64,000 bases of DNA from Mycolicibacterium cosmeticum (lineage in GTDB: Bacteria > Actinomycetota > Actinomycetes > Mycobacteriales > Mycobacteriaceae). Under the pieces are notes generated by a model. It was not told the origin of the DNA, made no database searches, and saw nothing but the letters and a program-made list of their open reading frames with translations. Position numbers and translations under genes: made by a program. The stretch lies in the NCBI RefSeq assembly GCF_000613185.1, contig NZ_CCBB010000002.1:62001-126000 (forward strand), written 5' to 3'. Below are positions 44,713 through 54,327 of the stretch, piece after piece. How positions within the stretch are numbered: position 1 is the first letter of the stretch; every line of letters starts with the position of its first letter.

Positions 44713-45612
44713 GTGTCCGATCCGGTGCCGACGCGGATTGCGCAGCTGCTGGCCGACCGCGGTGGCGTGGTCACGACGGCGGAATTGCTGGCGGTCGTGA
44801 GTCGTCAACAGCTCGACCGCCAGGTGCGCAAGGGTGCCCTGGTAAAGGCGTGGCACGGCGTATACGCCTGCCCACCAATGGATCTGGAGACGCGGCTGGC
44901 GGCCCTTGACAGGTTTGTCGGACGTGAAGCGGTGGTGTGTCTGGGCACCGCGGCCCGACTGTACGGGTTCGATGTCGAGAACACCTCGGCGATACACGTC
45001 CTCGATCCCGGTGTGCGGTTGCGGTCGAAGATCGGGTTGACGGTGCACCAGCGGGTAGGCGCTCCGTTGAAGCGCGTCAACGGCCGACTCGCCACCGCGC
45101 CGGCCTGGACGGCGGTCGAGGTGGCTCGGGCGTTGCCCCGACCCCGTGCGCTGGCGACCCTCGATGCGGCGATGCGCCTGACCGGTTGCCGGCATGCCGA
45201 TCTCCGTCGAGTTGTTCGGGAACAGGGTGGTCGGCGGGGCATCGTGGCGGTGCGCGAACTGGTGCCACTGGCCGATCCGCGTGCCGAGTCGGCGATGGAG
45301 AGCGAAGCCCGCCTCGTGATGATCGATCATGGTGTCGCGCCGACGCACCTGCAATACGAGATCCGTGATCGGCGAGGCGAATTGTGGCGACTGGACTTCG
45401 CGTGGCCGCATTCCGGCCTCGTTGCCGAGTACGACAGTGACAGCTGGCATTCGCGTCCCAGCGAAATACGTAAGGACAAGCGGAAACTCGCCGCGATACA
45501 GGAGATGGGCTGGACGGTGATCCCGATCATCAGCGACGACGTGCGGCGCCACCCGCAGCTGCTGGCTGACCGCATCGCCACACATCTGGAGATGGTACGG
45601 TTGACCGGGTGA
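44713..45612 (+). CDS. AbiEi-antitoxin-like / DUF559-domain protein
   Basis: A 299-residue protein. The N-terminal ~55 residues (IAQLLADRGGVVTTAELLAV, RKGALVKAWHGVYACPP) form the winged-helix typical of AbiEi antitoxins. The C-terminal third resembles DUF559, a Vsr/PD-(D/E)xK nuclease-like fold, with acidic residues in WRLDFAWP and VAEYDSDSWH and basic KDKRK. Such fusions are common and often solitary in mycobacteria. No AbiEii-type toxin gene is adjacent, so a classical toxin-antitoxin pair is not supported. Nuclease activity is inference. It is flanked by the hairpin after the kinase and by a convergent acyl-CoA dehydrogenase. Confidence 0.75.
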   Translation: MSDPVPTRIAQLLADRGGVVTTAELLAVVSRQQLDRQVRKGALVKAWHGVYACPPMDLETRLAALDRFVGREAVVCLGTAARLYGFDVENTSAIHVLDPGVRLRSKIGLTVHQRVGAPLKRVNGRLATAPAWTAVEVARALPRPRALATLDAAMRLTGCRHADLRRVVREQGGRRGIVAVRELVPLADPRAESAMESEARLVMIDHGVAPTHLQYEIRDRRGELWRLDFAWPHSGLVAEYDSDSWHSRPSEIRKDKRKLAAIQEMGWTVIPIISDDVRRHPQLLADRIATHLEMVRLTG

Positions 45613-45627
45613 GACTGCGCGGCAGGG

Positions 45628-46761
45628 TCAGAGCCCGCGGGCGATCACCAACCGCTGAATCTGGTTGGTGCCCTCGAAGATCTGGGTTATCTTGGCTTCG
45701 CGCATATAGCGCTCCACCCGGAAGTCGCGGGTGTACCCGACGCCGCCGAACACCTGCACGGCGTCGGTGGTCACCTTCATCGCGGCGTCGGTGCCGATCA
45801 GCTTGGCCACACTGGCCTGGGTCGAATACGGCAGACCGAGATCGCGGCGCCGCGCCGCATCGAGGTAGGTGGCCCGGGCGCTGGTCACCGCGGCGGCCAT
45901 GTCCGCGAGCAGAAAACCCAGTCCCTGGTGATCGATGATCTTGCGGCCGAAGGTGGTTCGCTCGTTGGCGTAGCGGACGGCCTCATCGAGCGCGGCCTGC
46001 GCGATACCGACGGCCACCGCGGCGATGCCGAGCCGACCCGAGTCGAGCGCGGAGAACGCGATCGACAGGCCCTGACCCTCCGTGCCGATCAGCCGGTCGG
46101 TGTCGATGCGGACATTGTCGTAGAACGCCGAGGTGGTGGGTACGGCGTGCAGTCCCATCTTCTCCTCGGGCTTGCCGAACGACAGACCTTCGGCATCACC
46201 CGGAATCAAGAAGCAGGAGACGCCTTTGGAGCCCTCACCGGTGCGCGTGAACAAAGTGTAGAAGTCGGCCTTGCCGCCGTGGGTGATCCACGCCTTGGAG
46301 CCGTTGATGACGTACCCGTCACCGTCGCGCACCGCCGCACAGCGCAGCGCGGCCGCATCGGAGCCGGCCTGCGGTTCGGACAGGCTGTATGCGCCGATCT
46401 GCTCGCCGGAGAGCATCCCGGGCAGCCAGCGCCGCTTCTGCTCGTCGGTGCCGAAGGTCAGCAGTGCGTGCGAAGACAGGCTGTGCACGCTGACCGCGAC
46501 GCCGATGGCCGCCCATCGCGCGGCGATCTCCTCGAGCACCTGCAGATAGACCTCGTATGGTTGGCCGCCGCCACCCCATTCCTCGGGTTGGGGCAGGCTC
46601 AGCAGGCCGGCCGCACCCAACTGGCCGAACACGCCCTCGGGGTAGGTCTCGGCCTTCTCGTGCGCGTCGACGATCGGGTCGAGCACCTTGTCGGCGATAT
46701 CGCGGGTCAGCGCGAGGAGTTCCTGCGCTTCGGGGGAGGGCAAAAGGCGGTCAACCGGCAT
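45628..46761 (-). CDS. Acyl-CoA dehydrogenase
   Basis: A 377-residue acyl-CoA dehydrogenase of normal length. AYSLSEPQAGSDAAAL and YVINGSKAWITHGG make the FAD-binding middle domain, and the C-terminal IFEGTNQIQRLVIARGL contains the catalytic-base Glu position of short/medium-chain enzymes. The ATG at 46761 was chosen; the frame extends to 46806 through a hairpin. A possible -10 (TAGGAT) lies just before the start, downstream of the pntB hairpin, so it probably has its own promoter. Chain-length preference is unknown. Confidence 0.93.
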   Translation of the reverse strand: MPVDRLLPSPEAQELLALTRDIADKVLDPIVDAHEKAETYPEGVFGQLGAAGLLSLPQPEEWGGGGQPYEVYLQVLEEIAARWAAIGVAVSVHSLSSHALLTFGTDEQKRRWLPGMLSGEQIGAYSLSEPQAGSDAAALRCAAVRDGDGYVINGSKAWITHGGKADFYTLFTRTGEGSKGVSCFLIPGDAEGLSFGKPEEKMGLHAVPTTSAFYDNVRIDTDRLIGTEGQGLSIAFSALDSGRLGIAAVAVGIAQAALDEAVRYANERTTFGRKIIDHQGLGFLLADMAAAVTSARATYLDAARRRDLGLPYSTQASVAKLIGTDAAMKVTTDAVQVFGGVGYTRDFRVERYMREAKITQIFEGTNQIQRLVIARGL

Positions 46762-46784
46762 AGTTGCATATCCTAGTTTTGCCG

Positions 46785-46842
46785 CGAGCAGACACAAACT
46801 CCGCACTTTTCACGGTGAAAGGCGCGAGTCTGTGTCTGCTCG
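46785..46842. terminator. Long hairpin of the CGAGCAGACACA type after pntB
   Basis: CGAGCAGACACAAACTC (46785-46801) pairs with GAGTCTGTGTCTGCTCG (46826-46842), 16 of 17 positions matching. It begins 8 bp after the pntB stop on the minus strand. No T run follows, so it may act through Rho or RNA stabilisation. The core is shared with the hairpin at 44562-44627. Confidence 0.65.
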
Positions 46843-46850
46843 GCGGGGAA

Positions 46851-48272
46851 CTACAGCGCCGCGAGAATATCGTTGACCCGGTCGCGGGCGTCGCCGAACA
46901 GCATCTGGGTGTTCTCCCGGAAGAACAGCGGGTTCTGCACGCCGGCGTAGCCCGATGCCATGGACCGTTTGAACACGATGACGTTCTCGGCGTTCCACAC
47001 GGTGAGCACCGGCATGCCGGCGATGGGTGAGCCGGGGTCCTCCGACGCCGCCGGGTTGACGGTGTCGTTGGCGCCGATGACGAGCACCACCGACGTCTCG
47101 GGGAAGTCGTCGTTGATCTCGTCCATCTCCAGCACGATGTCGTAGGGCACTTTGGCCTCGGCCAGCAGCACGTTCATGTGCCCGGGCAGGCGGCCCGCGA
47201 CGGGGTGGATGCCGAACCGCACGTTGACGCCGCGCTCGCGCAGCTTGCGGGTCAGGTCGGCCACACCGTACTGCGCCTGGGCCACGGCCATGCCGTACCC
47301 GGGGGTGATGATCACCGAGTCCGCCGAGCCCAGCAGTTCGGCCGCGCCCTCGGCGGTGATCTCCCGGTGCTCGCCGTAGTCCTTATCCTCGGCCGGGCCT
47401 GCCTCGATCCCGAAACCGCCGGCGATCACGGAGATGAACGAGCGGTTCATCGCCTTACACATGATGTAGGACAGGTAGGCACCCGAGGAGCCGACGAGTG
47501 CGCCGGTGATGATCAGCAGGTCGTTGCTCAGCAGGAAGCCCGACGCGGCGGCGGCCCAACCGGAGTAGCTGTTGAGCATCGACACCACCACGGGCATGTC
47601 GCCGCCGCCGATGGAGGCCACCAGGTGCCAGCCCAGCAGCAGCGCCAGCACGGTGACCACGATGAGCAACCACAGTGCCGGGGAGATGACGAACCACACC
47701 GTCAGGGCGAAGAACAGCACCAGCGCCCCGACGTTGAGGAAATTCTTGCCGGGCAGCATCAACGGGTTGGATTTGATCCGCGCCGACAGCTTGAGGTTGG
47801 CCACGATCGAGCCGGTGAAGGTGACCGCACCGATGAACACCCCGACGAACACCTCGGCCGAGTGGATGCCGAGCATGCCCTCACCGGCCAGGTGCGCGGC
47901 TTCGGCACCGGCGGCGTCGGCTTCCACGTGCAGGTAGCCGTTCCAGCCCACCAGCACCGCGGCCAGACCGACGAAGCTGTGCAGCAACGCGATCAGTTCG
48001 GGCATCCCGGTCATCTCGACCACGCGGGCGCGCCACAGGCCGATCGCCGCGCCGATGGCCATCGCACCCACCAGCAGCCCCAGCCCGAGTGGCTCGATAC
48101 GTCGGTCCAGCGCCAGGGCGATCGTCGCGATCAGCGCGACGGCCATCCCGGCCATGCCGAAAGTGTTTCCGGCCTTTGATGTTTCGTGCTTGGACAGTCC
48201 GGCCAGCGCCAGGATGAACAGCAGGGCCGCGACGACATAGGCCGACGTGGCAGCAGTCTCTACCGTGAACAT
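46851..48272 (-). CDS. pntB: Proton-translocating NAD(P) transhydrogenase subunit beta
   Basis: A 473-residue subunit. Nine hydrophobic segments fill the N-terminal ~275 residues and the NADP(H)-binding domain III makes the C-terminal ~170 ([58 protein letters not shown]). With PntA it couples proton entry to reduction of NADP+ by NADH and supplies NADPH. It is 33 bp downstream of pntA on the same strand. Confidence 0.95.
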   Translation of the reverse strand: MFTVETAATSAYVVAALLFILALAGLSKHETSKAGNTFGMAGMAVALIATIALALDRRIEPLGLGLLVGAMAIGAAIGLWRARVVEMTGMPELIALLHSFVGLAAVLVGWNGYLHVEADAAGAEAAHLAGEGMLGIHSAEVFVGVFIGAVTFTGSIVANLKLSARIKSNPLMLPGKNFLNVGALVLFFALTVWFVISPALWLLIVVTVLALLLGWHLVASIGGGDMPVVVSMLNSYSGWAAAASGFLLSNDLLIITGALVGSSGAYLSYIMCKAMNRSFISVIAGGFGIEAGPAEDKDYGEHREITAEGAAELLGSADSVIITPGYGMAVAQAQYGVADLTRKLRERGVNVRFGIHPVAGRLPGHMNVLLAEAKVPYDIVLEMDEINDDFPETSVVLVIGANDTVNPAASEDPGSPIAGMPVLTVWNAENVIVFKRSMASGYAGVQNPLFFRENTQMLFGDARDRVNDILAAL

Positions 48273-48305
48273 GAATCCATTCCCGTTTCGTGGAGGGCGC
48301 AGGAC

Positions 48306-49832
48306 CTAGCTGCGGGAGAACATTGCGAGCATGCGACGCGTCACCGCGAAGCCACCGAACACGTTGATGCTGGCCAGCAGGATCGCCACCCCGGCCAGCA
48401 CGGTGATGGGCAGGTTGCCGTGCCCGATCTGCAGCAGCGCGCCGACGATGATGATGCCCGAGATGGCGTTGGTCACCGACATCAATGGCGTGTGCAGCGC
48501 GTGGTGCACGTGGCCGATCACGTAATAGCCGATCACGATCGCCAGCGCGAAGACCGTCAGGTGCACCTGCAGCGCGGCCGGCGAGATCGCGATCAACACG
48601 AACAGCACCGCCGCGGCGACAGCGGTGATCCCCAGCCGGCGGCCCGTCGACATCGGTTCCTTGGCCTTGGACACCTCGACCGGGGCGGCGGTCGCGGCGG
48701 CCGCGGGGGCGGCCGACACCTGCACCGCCGGCGGCGGCCAGGTGGTTTCCCCGTCACGCACCACGGTCACCGAACGCTGCACGACGTCGTCGAAGTCCAG
48801 GACCAGCCGGCCGTCCTTCTCCGGGGTCAGCAGCTTGAGCAGGTTGACCAGGTTGGTCCCGTACAGCTGGGAGGCCTGGGCGGGCAGCCGGCCGGCCAGG
48901 TCGGTGTAGCCGATGATCGTCACGCCGTTGTCGGTGATGACGGCCTGGTCCTTCACCGTGCCCTCGACATTGCCGCCGTTGGCCGCCGCCATGTCCACGA
49001 TCACGCTGCCGGGTTTCATCGAGGCCACCATCTCGGCGGTGATGATCCGCGGCGCGGGACGGCCCGGGATCAGCGCGGTGGTGATGATGATATCGACGTC
49101 GGTGCACTGCTCGGCGTACAGCGCCGCCTCGCGGGCCTTGTAGTCGTCGTCCATCTCCTTGGCGTAGCCGGTGGCCGACACCTCGGCCTTCTCGTTCGCC
49201 ACGGACAGGTACTCCCCGCCCAGGGAGGCGACCTGATCGGCGACCTCCGGCCGCGGATCGGTGGCCCGCACGATGGCACCCAGGCTGCCCGCGGCGCCGA
49301 TCGCGGCCAGACCCGCGACACCGGCACCGACGACCAGCACCTTGGCCGGCGGCACCTTGCCCGCGGCGGTCACCTGGCCGGTGAAGAACCGGCCGAAGGC
49401 GTGCGCGGCCTCGACCACGGCGCGGTACCCGGCGATATTGGCCATCGAGGACAGCACGTCCAGCGACTGGGCCCGCGAGATGCGCGGCACCGCGTCCATC
49501 GCCAGCACCGTGATGGGCCGGGCGGACAGCTTCTCGACCAATTCCGGATTCAGCGCCGGCGAGATGAGGCTGACCAGCGTCGCACCGTCGCGCAGCGCCG
49601 CGATCTCGGCGTCGTTCGGTGCGTTCACCTTCAACACCACATCGGCCTGCCAGGGATCCCCGATTTGCGCCCCGGCCTCGACATATGCCGCATCGGAGAA
49701 GCTGGAGGCGGCGCCGGCGCCGGGCTCTACGACTACCGAATAGCCCAGCTTGATGATCTGCCCGACGGTTTGCGGTGTGGCGGCGACGCGCGTCTCACCC
49801 GGTAGAGACTCGCGCGGTATCGCGATGATCAT
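48306..49832 (-). CDS. pntA: NAD(P) transhydrogenase subunit alpha (fused form)
   Basis: A 508-residue alpha subunit. The N-terminal NAD(H)-binding domain I starts [20 protein letters not shown] and contains [22 protein letters not shown]. After ~400 residues an Ala/Pro linker leads to about four transmembrane helices (the alpha-2 part, ending [16 protein letters not shown]). In M. tuberculosis these are split as PntAa and PntAb; here they are a single reading frame. The ATG at 49832 is preferred over 49874. It heads the pntA-pntB operon. Confidence 0.94.
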   Translation of the reverse strand: MIIAIPRESLPGETRVAATPQTVGQIIKLGYSVVVEPGAGAASSFSDAAYVEAGAQIGDPWQADVVLKVNAPNDAEIAALRDGATLVSLISPALNPELVEKLSARPITVLAMDAVPRISRAQSLDVLSSMANIAGYRAVVEAAHAFGRFFTGQVTAAGKVPPAKVLVVGAGVAGLAAIGAAGSLGAIVRATDPRPEVADQVASLGGEYLSVANEKAEVSATGYAKEMDDDYKAREAALYAEQCTDVDIIITTALIPGRPAPRIITAEMVASMKPGSVIVDMAAANGGNVEGTVKDQAVITDNGVTIIGYTDLAGRLPAQASQLYGTNLVNLLKLLTPEKDGRLVLDFDDVVQRSVTVVRDGETTWPPPAVQVSAAPAAAATAAPVEVSKAKEPMSTGRRLGITAVAAAVLFVLIAISPAALQVHLTVFALAIVIGYYVIGHVHHALHTPLMSVTNAISGIIIVGALLQIGHGNLPITVLAGVAILLASINVFGGFAVTRRMLAMFSRS

Positions 49833-49896
49833 CGGAAGAGTCTCGCATCCGTGGGCCGGGTCGGCGTTGCCCACCCCTAGGACGGTGAACGATTGT

Positions 49897-50910
49897 TCAC
49901 AGCCAGTCCCGGCGTTTGAACATGACGTAGAGCAAGACGACCAGCACCACGATCAACGTCGAGCTGGCGATGAAGCCGACGACGGTGTTGATCCCTGGAT
50001 AGCTGACGTTCTGACCGTAGAAGCCGGTGATGGCGGTTGGTACCGCGATGATGGCCGCCCAGCCGGTCAGTTTCTTCATCACCGTGTTCAGCCGGGCGTC
50101 CTGCAGGGACAGGTTGGTCTCGAAGACGGTGGTGACCATGTCGCGCAGGGATTCGGTCCATTCCGAGGCGCGCAGTACGTGGTCGTACAGGTCGGCATAC
50201 AGCGGATCCAGTTCCGGTGCCGTCTTGGAGTCCAGTCGCCGGTGCTGAATGGTGCTGACCACTTCACGCATCGGCAGCACCACACGCCGCAGCTGGACGA
50301 GGTCCTTGCGCATGCGGAAGGTTCGCCGCTGCAGCCCGTGCCGCGGGCCGCGTTCGTCGAACAGTTCGTCCTCCAGCGATTCGATCGCGTCGTCGAGGGC
50401 CTGCACCGCCTCGAAATGACCGTCCACCACCACATCCAGCAGGCCGTGCACCAGGGCGCCGACGCCGTGCTCCTGCCCGCCGAGTTCGTCGAAGCGCCGC
50501 GACACCTCACCGATGTCGAAGCCGGCCGCGGGATCCGGCACCGCCCCCACCGCGGGCAGTCGCACGGTGATCAACCCGCGCGGCAGCACGAACGCCGAGA
50601 TGCGGTGCTTGACCAGTGTCGCGGTGGCGTCGTCCGCGGGGGTGGTGGTGTCGATCGCGTAGACGGTGAAGAAGGTGTGCGTGTGATAGACCGAGGCCTT
50701 GGTGCGTTCCATCGGTGCCATGGCATCCTCGACCGCCCAGATGTTCAGCCCGAGCTCCTCTGCCAGCCGCCGCAGCGACTCGTGGTCGGGGTCGTAGATG
50801 TCGGCCCACAGCAGGGTGTCCTCGCGGGCCAGGCAATCCGAGATCGCCGAGAACGTGAACCCGTCCACCGGCTGTCCCGATCGCCATATCCGGCCGTGCA
50901 CCTCGGTCAT
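49897..50910 (-). CDS. CorA-family divalent cation transporter with GQN motif
   Basis: A 337-residue CorA-like protein: an acidic cytoplasmic funnel with long helices ([20 protein letters not shown]), then two C-terminal transmembrane helices ([18 protein letters not shown] and [20 protein letters not shown]). The family signature GMN before the second helix is GQN here (YGQNVSYPG). The change is seen in other actinobacterial homologues as far as I recall, so the transported ion may be Mg2+, Zn2+ or something else. Ends in KRRDWL. The ATG at 50910 has GGAGGCGGC upstream. Confidence 0.88.
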   Translation of the reverse strand: MTEVHGRIWRSGQPVDGFTFSAISDCLAREDTLLWADIYDPDHESLRRLAEELGLNIWAVEDAMAPMERTKASVYHTHTFFTVYAIDTTTPADDATATLVKHRISAFVLPRGLITVRLPAVGAVPDPAAGFDIGEVSRRFDELGGQEHGVGALVHGLLDVVVDGHFEAVQALDDAIESLEDELFDERGPRHGLQRRTFRMRKDLVQLRRVVLPMREVVSTIQHRRLDSKTAPELDPLYADLYDHVLRASEWTESLRDMVTTVFETNLSLQDARLNTVMKKLTGWAAIIAVPTAITGFYGQNVSYPGINTVVGFIASSTLIVVLVVLLYVMFKRRDWL

Positions 50911-50975
50911 GCCGCCTCCTTTCCGCCCATTGTGGTGGACGGCTGTGGTGGACGGCGGTGGCGGCCGGTGGCGGG

Positions 50976-51299
50976 TCAACCGATTTCGGTCAGGTAGCCG
51001 GGGCAGTAGGCGCTGACCGATTCGACGACGAACACCGCGGCCTGATGGGTGGTCAGGTCGGTGTTGTCCAGGATGTCGTTGCCGACGCTGGCGGCGGACT
51101 GGCCGTCGGCGATGTAGTCGCACACCAGGTGGGCGTCGGAGATGGCGGCACGGGCCGAGTCGAAGGCGATGCCCTCGGCGTCGATGTTGGTCAGGAATTG
51201 GTCGTCCACCGATGACGCCGAGGCGGTGGCGGCGCCGGCCAGCACGGTCAGGCCCAGGGCGGCGGCGGTGGCGGCGGTGATGGCGATGCGACGGAACAT
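50976..51299 (-). CDS. DUF732 secreted protein
   Basis: A 107-residue protein with a signal peptide (MFRRIAITAATAAALGLTV, cleaved after ATASA) and a DUF732 domain. The pattern DDQFLTNIDAEGI, two cysteines (LVCDYIADG and AYCPGYL) and a C-terminal helix is typical; the cysteines probably form a disulfide. DUF732 proteins are common in mycobacteria and uncharacterised. AGGAGAG lies upstream of the ATG. Confidence 0.88.
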   Translation of the reverse strand: MFRRIAITAATAAALGLTVLAGAATASASSVDDQFLTNIDAEGIAFDSARAAISDAHLVCDYIADGQSAASVGNDILDNTDLTTHQAAVFVVESVSAYCPGYLTEIG

Positions 51300-51561
51300 G
51301 GCGGGCTCTCCTGTGTGGCTGGTGTCTGCGTTCTCGCTGTATGCGAGCTGTGCAGAGCATCGGCACCGGTGCTTGGCGGAACCTTGGCGGATTCTTGGGC
51401 TCGCCGAAGCCGCTACGGCGCACTTAAAACTCGCTGTGAGCGCAGCTATTCACCACGCGTTCATATCGCCGTATAAAAGGGCGGCGTGAACCCGACACCG
51501 CACTGTTGTCGTACAAGCGCGTCGTCAATTCGCTTCGGTGCATAGAGAGTTCAGGTAGAAC

Positions 51562-52425
51562 GTGTCGGTCTTCGTCGATATCACCCCGGACGAGGCGGTC
51601 GGTGCCGCGCCGCCGACCGTCGCCGGCTCCGGGAGGTGGCGGGCCGCGCTGACCCGCGCCGGGCTGCCGCTGTTGTCGGTGCTCGTCTTCTTCGTGGTGT
51701 GGCAGCTGGTGGCCGCTGCGGGCATCTGGAACCAGACCTTCGTGCCCTATCCCAGCACGGTGTGGCGCGCATTCGTCGACCTGTCGACCACCCACGACGG
51801 CACCCGCGGGTACGCGGGATATCTGTTGTGGGAGCACCTGTACATGACGTTGCGTCGGGTGTTCGCCGGCGTCGTCATCGGTGTGCTGCTCGGTGTGCTG
51901 CTCGGCCTGGTGATGGGTTCGGTCGGCTGGCTGCGCAGTGTGCTGGAGCCGTGGCTGACGTTCCTGCGCGCGCTGCCGCCGCTGGCCTACTTCTTCCTGC
52001 TGGTCATCTGGCTGGGTATCGACGAGGCGCCGAAGATCACGCTGCTGGCCTTGGCCGCGCTGCCGCCGGCGGCGGTGGCCACCACGGCGGCCATGGTGGC
52101 CGCACCCGTCGGCCTGCAAGAGGCGGCCCGGGCGCTGGGCGCCACTCGCGCCCAGGTGATCCGCGATGTCGTGGTGCCGTCGGCCCTGCCCGAGACCTTC
52201 ACCGGTATCCGGCTGGCGGTCGGGATGGCGTACTCGTCGGTGGTGGCCGCCGAACTGTTCAACGGCATCCCCGGTATCGGCGGATTGGTCAAGGACGCAA
52301 GCAATTACAACAACACGCCGGTCGTGTTGGTCGGGATTTTCGCGATCGGGATCTCCGGTCTGGTGATCGATGGTGTACTGCGGGCTGCCGAGCGGCGGGC
52401 CGTTCCGTGGAGAGGGAAGATATGA
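51562..52425 (+). CDS. tauC: Taurine-type ABC importer permease
   Basis: A 287-residue permease of the TauC/SsuC family with about six membrane segments. The EAA loop is EAARALGATRAQVIRDVVVPSALP. AYSSVVAAELFNGIPGIGGLV is typical of sulfonate permeases. It starts with GTG after a GTAGAAC context and overlaps tauA as ATGA. The order permease, binding protein, ATPase differs from the E. coli tauABC order. Confidence 0.87.
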   Translation: MSVFVDITPDEAVGAAPPTVAGSGRWRAALTRAGLPLLSVLVFFVVWQLVAAAGIWNQTFVPYPSTVWRAFVDLSTTHDGTRGYAGYLLWEHLYMTLRRVFAGVVIGVLLGVLLGLVMGSVGWLRSVLEPWLTFLRALPPLAYFFLLVIWLGIDEAPKITLLALAALPPAAVATTAAMVAAPVGLQEAARALGATRAQVIRDVVVPSALPETFTGIRLAVGMAYSSVVAAELFNGIPGIGGLVKDASNYNNTPVVLVGIFAIGISGLVIDGVLRAAERRAVPWRGKI

Positions 52426-53453
52426 GAATCAAGGCCTTACTCGTCGCTGCCGCGGCCTCGATGCTGGCGCTGGCCGGCTGCGCGGTCGACCATTCCGGGC
52501 AGGACGCGCAGAAGCCCACCATTCGCATTGGCTACCAGTCCTTCCCGAGCGGTGACCTGATCGTCAAGAACAACAAGTGGCTGGAACAGGCGCTGCCGGA
52601 CTACAACATCAAGTGGACCAAGTTCGACTCCGGGGCCGACGTGAACACCGCGTTCATCGCCAAGGAACTCGATTTCGGCGCACTGGGTTCCAGCCCGGTG
52701 GCCCGCGGATTGTCGGCACCGCTGAACATTCCGTACCAGGTGGCGTTCGTGCTGGACGTCGCCGGTGACAACGAGGCCCTGGTTGCCCGCAACGGCACCG
52801 GTATCAACAGCATCGCCGACCTCAGGGGCAAGCGGGTGGCCACGCCGTTCGCGTCCACCGCGCACTACAGCCTGCTGGCCGCGCTGGCGCAGAACGGGCT
52901 GAGTCCCGCCGATGTTCAGCTCATCGACCTGCAGCCGCAGGCGATCCTGGCTGCTTGGGACCGCGGCGACATCGCGGCGGCCTACACCTGGCTGCCCACC
53001 CTGGATCAGCTGCGCAAGACCGGCAAGGACCTGATCACCAGTCGTCAGTTGGCCACGGACGGCAAGCCCACCCTCGATCTCGGGGTCGTCTCGAGCGAAT
53101 TCGCCACTGCGCACCCGGATGTGGTGGATGTCTGGCGGCAGCAGGAGGCCCGGGCGCTGCGGCTGATCCACGACGATCCGACCGCGGCCGCCAAGGCGAT
53201 CGCCGGGGAGATCGGACTCACACCGGAAGACGTTGCCGGACAATTGAAGCAGGGCGTCTACCTGACCCCCGAAGAGGTGTCGTCCGCGCAGTGGCTGGGC
53301 GCCGACGGTAAGCCCGGCAATATCGCGACCAACCTGGAGAGCGCCTCGCAGTTCCTGGCGGATCAAAAGCAGATCCCCGCCGCGGCGCCGCTGAAGACGT
53401 TCCAGGATGCCGTCTACACCAAGGGATTACCCGATGTCCTCACCAAACAGTGA
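52422..53453 (+). CDS. tauA: Taurine-type ABC importer substrate-binding lipoprotein
   Basis: A 343-residue lipoprotein (signal MRIKALLVAAAASMLALAGC, lipid on the last Cys). WTKFDSGADV, GALGSSPVA, RVATPFASTAHYSLLAAL and LQPQAILAAWDRGDIAAAYTW match E. coli TauA closely in order and spacing. Taurine or another sulfonate is therefore the best guess for the ligand. No taurine dioxygenase (tauD) is in the window. Its last 20 bp overlap the ATPase gene. Confidence 0.88.
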   Translation: MRIKALLVAAAASMLALAGCAVDHSGQDAQKPTIRIGYQSFPSGDLIVKNNKWLEQALPDYNIKWTKFDSGADVNTAFIAKELDFGALGSSPVARGLSAPLNIPYQVAFVLDVAGDNEALVARNGTGINSIADLRGKRVATPFASTAHYSLLAALAQNGLSPADVQLIDLQPQAILAAWDRGDIAAAYTWLPTLDQLRKTGKDLITSRQLATDGKPTLDLGVVSSEFATAHPDVVDVWRQQEARALRLIHDDPTAAAKAIAGEIGLTPEDVAGQLKQGVYLTPEEVSSAQWLGADGKPGNIATNLESASQFLADQKQIPAAAPLKTFQDAVYTKGLPDVLTKQ

Positions 53454-54222
53454 GACGGCCGGCCGGCTGCTGATCACCAACGTCGAGCATCGGTACGGCA
53501 AGGGTTCCGGCGCGGTGACCGCGCTGGGCCCGGTCGATCTGGACGTCGAGCCGGGCGCCTTCCTGGTGCTGGTGGGCGCGTCCGGGTGCGGCAAGAGCAC
53601 TCTGTTGCGGTTGATCGCCGGATTCGAGTCCCCCAGCGCGGGTGCGGTGCAGGTGTCCGGGACGTCGCCCACGCCCGGGGTCACCTCGGGTGTGGTGTTC
53701 CAGCAGCCGCGGTTGTTCCCGTGGCGCACCGTCGCCGGGAACATCGACCTGGCGCTCATGTACGCCAAGGTGCCGCGGGAGCGACGGGCCGAGCGGCGCG
53801 AGCAACTGCTCGAGCGGGTCGGGCTGGAGGGCACCGGCGACCGCAAGATCTGGGAGATCAGCGGCGGCCAGCAGCAGCGGGTGGCGATCGCCCGCGCGCT
53901 GGCCGCCGAGACCCCGCTGTTCCTGCTCGACGAACCGTTCGCGGCGCTGGACGCGCTGACCCGCGAGCGGCTGCAGGAGGACGTCCGGCAGGTCAGTGCG
54001 GAGTCCGGGCGGACCACCGTGTTCGTCACGCACAGTGCCGACGAGGCGGCGTTCCTGGGTTCGCGGATCGTGGTGCTGACCCGCCGCCCCGGCAAGGTGG
54101 CGCTGGACCTGCCGTCGGAGCTGCCCCGCACCGGCGTCGACGCACGGGAGCTGCGGCGGTCCCCGGAGTTCCTGCGGCTCAAGGACGAGGTCGGCGAGGC
54201 GGTCAAGGCCGCCGCGGCGTAG
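53434..54222 (+). CDS. tauB: Taurine-type ABC importer ATPase
   Basis: A 262-residue ATPase. Walker A is GASGCGKSTLLRLIAG, Q-loop VVFQQPRLFPWRTV, signature ISGGQQQRVAIARAL, Walker B LFLLDEPFAALD and switch His in VFVTHSADEA. Resembles SsuB/TauB. The ATG at 53434 lies within the end of tauA. Two hairpins follow its stop, so the operon probably ends here. Confidence 0.92.
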   Translation: MSSPNSETAGRLLITNVEHRYGKGSGAVTALGPVDLDVEPGAFLVLVGASGCGKSTLLRLIAGFESPSAGAVQVSGTSPTPGVTSGVVFQQPRLFPWRTVAGNIDLALMYAKVPRERRAERREQLLERVGLEGTGDRKIWEISGGQQQRVAIARALAAETPLFLLDEPFAALDALTRERLQEDVRQVSAESGRTTVFVTHSADEAAFLGSRIVVLTRRPGKVALDLPSELPRTGVDARELRRSPEFLRLKDEVGEAVKAAAA

Positions 54223-54223
54223 C

Positions 54224-54272
54224 GATTTGTGCACGTTCGGTAACGCTCACCGTGACAAAACGTGCACAAATC
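54224..54272 (+). terminator. Long hairpin directly after tauB
   Basis: GATTTGTGCACG (54224-54235) pairs perfectly with CGTGCACAAATC (54261-54272). An inner CGGT-ACCG pairing extends the stem. It begins one base after the tauB stop. No T run follows. Confidence 0.6.
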
Positions 54273-54291
54273 ACCCACCCGAGACACGAAA

Positions 54292-54317
54292 AAGGCACCC
54301 GCCGCGGCGGGTGCCTT
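54292..54317. terminator. Strong bidirectional terminator between tauB and a 36-residue gene
   Basis: AAGGCACCCGCC (54292-54303) and GGCGGGTGCCTT (54306-54317) form a perfect 12-bp palindrome with a GC centre. It is preceded by CGAAAA and followed by CGTGG. It lies 10 bp after the stop of the minus-strand small gene and gives that gene a terminator. Confidence 0.75.
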
Positions 54318-54327
54318 CGTGGTGGGG

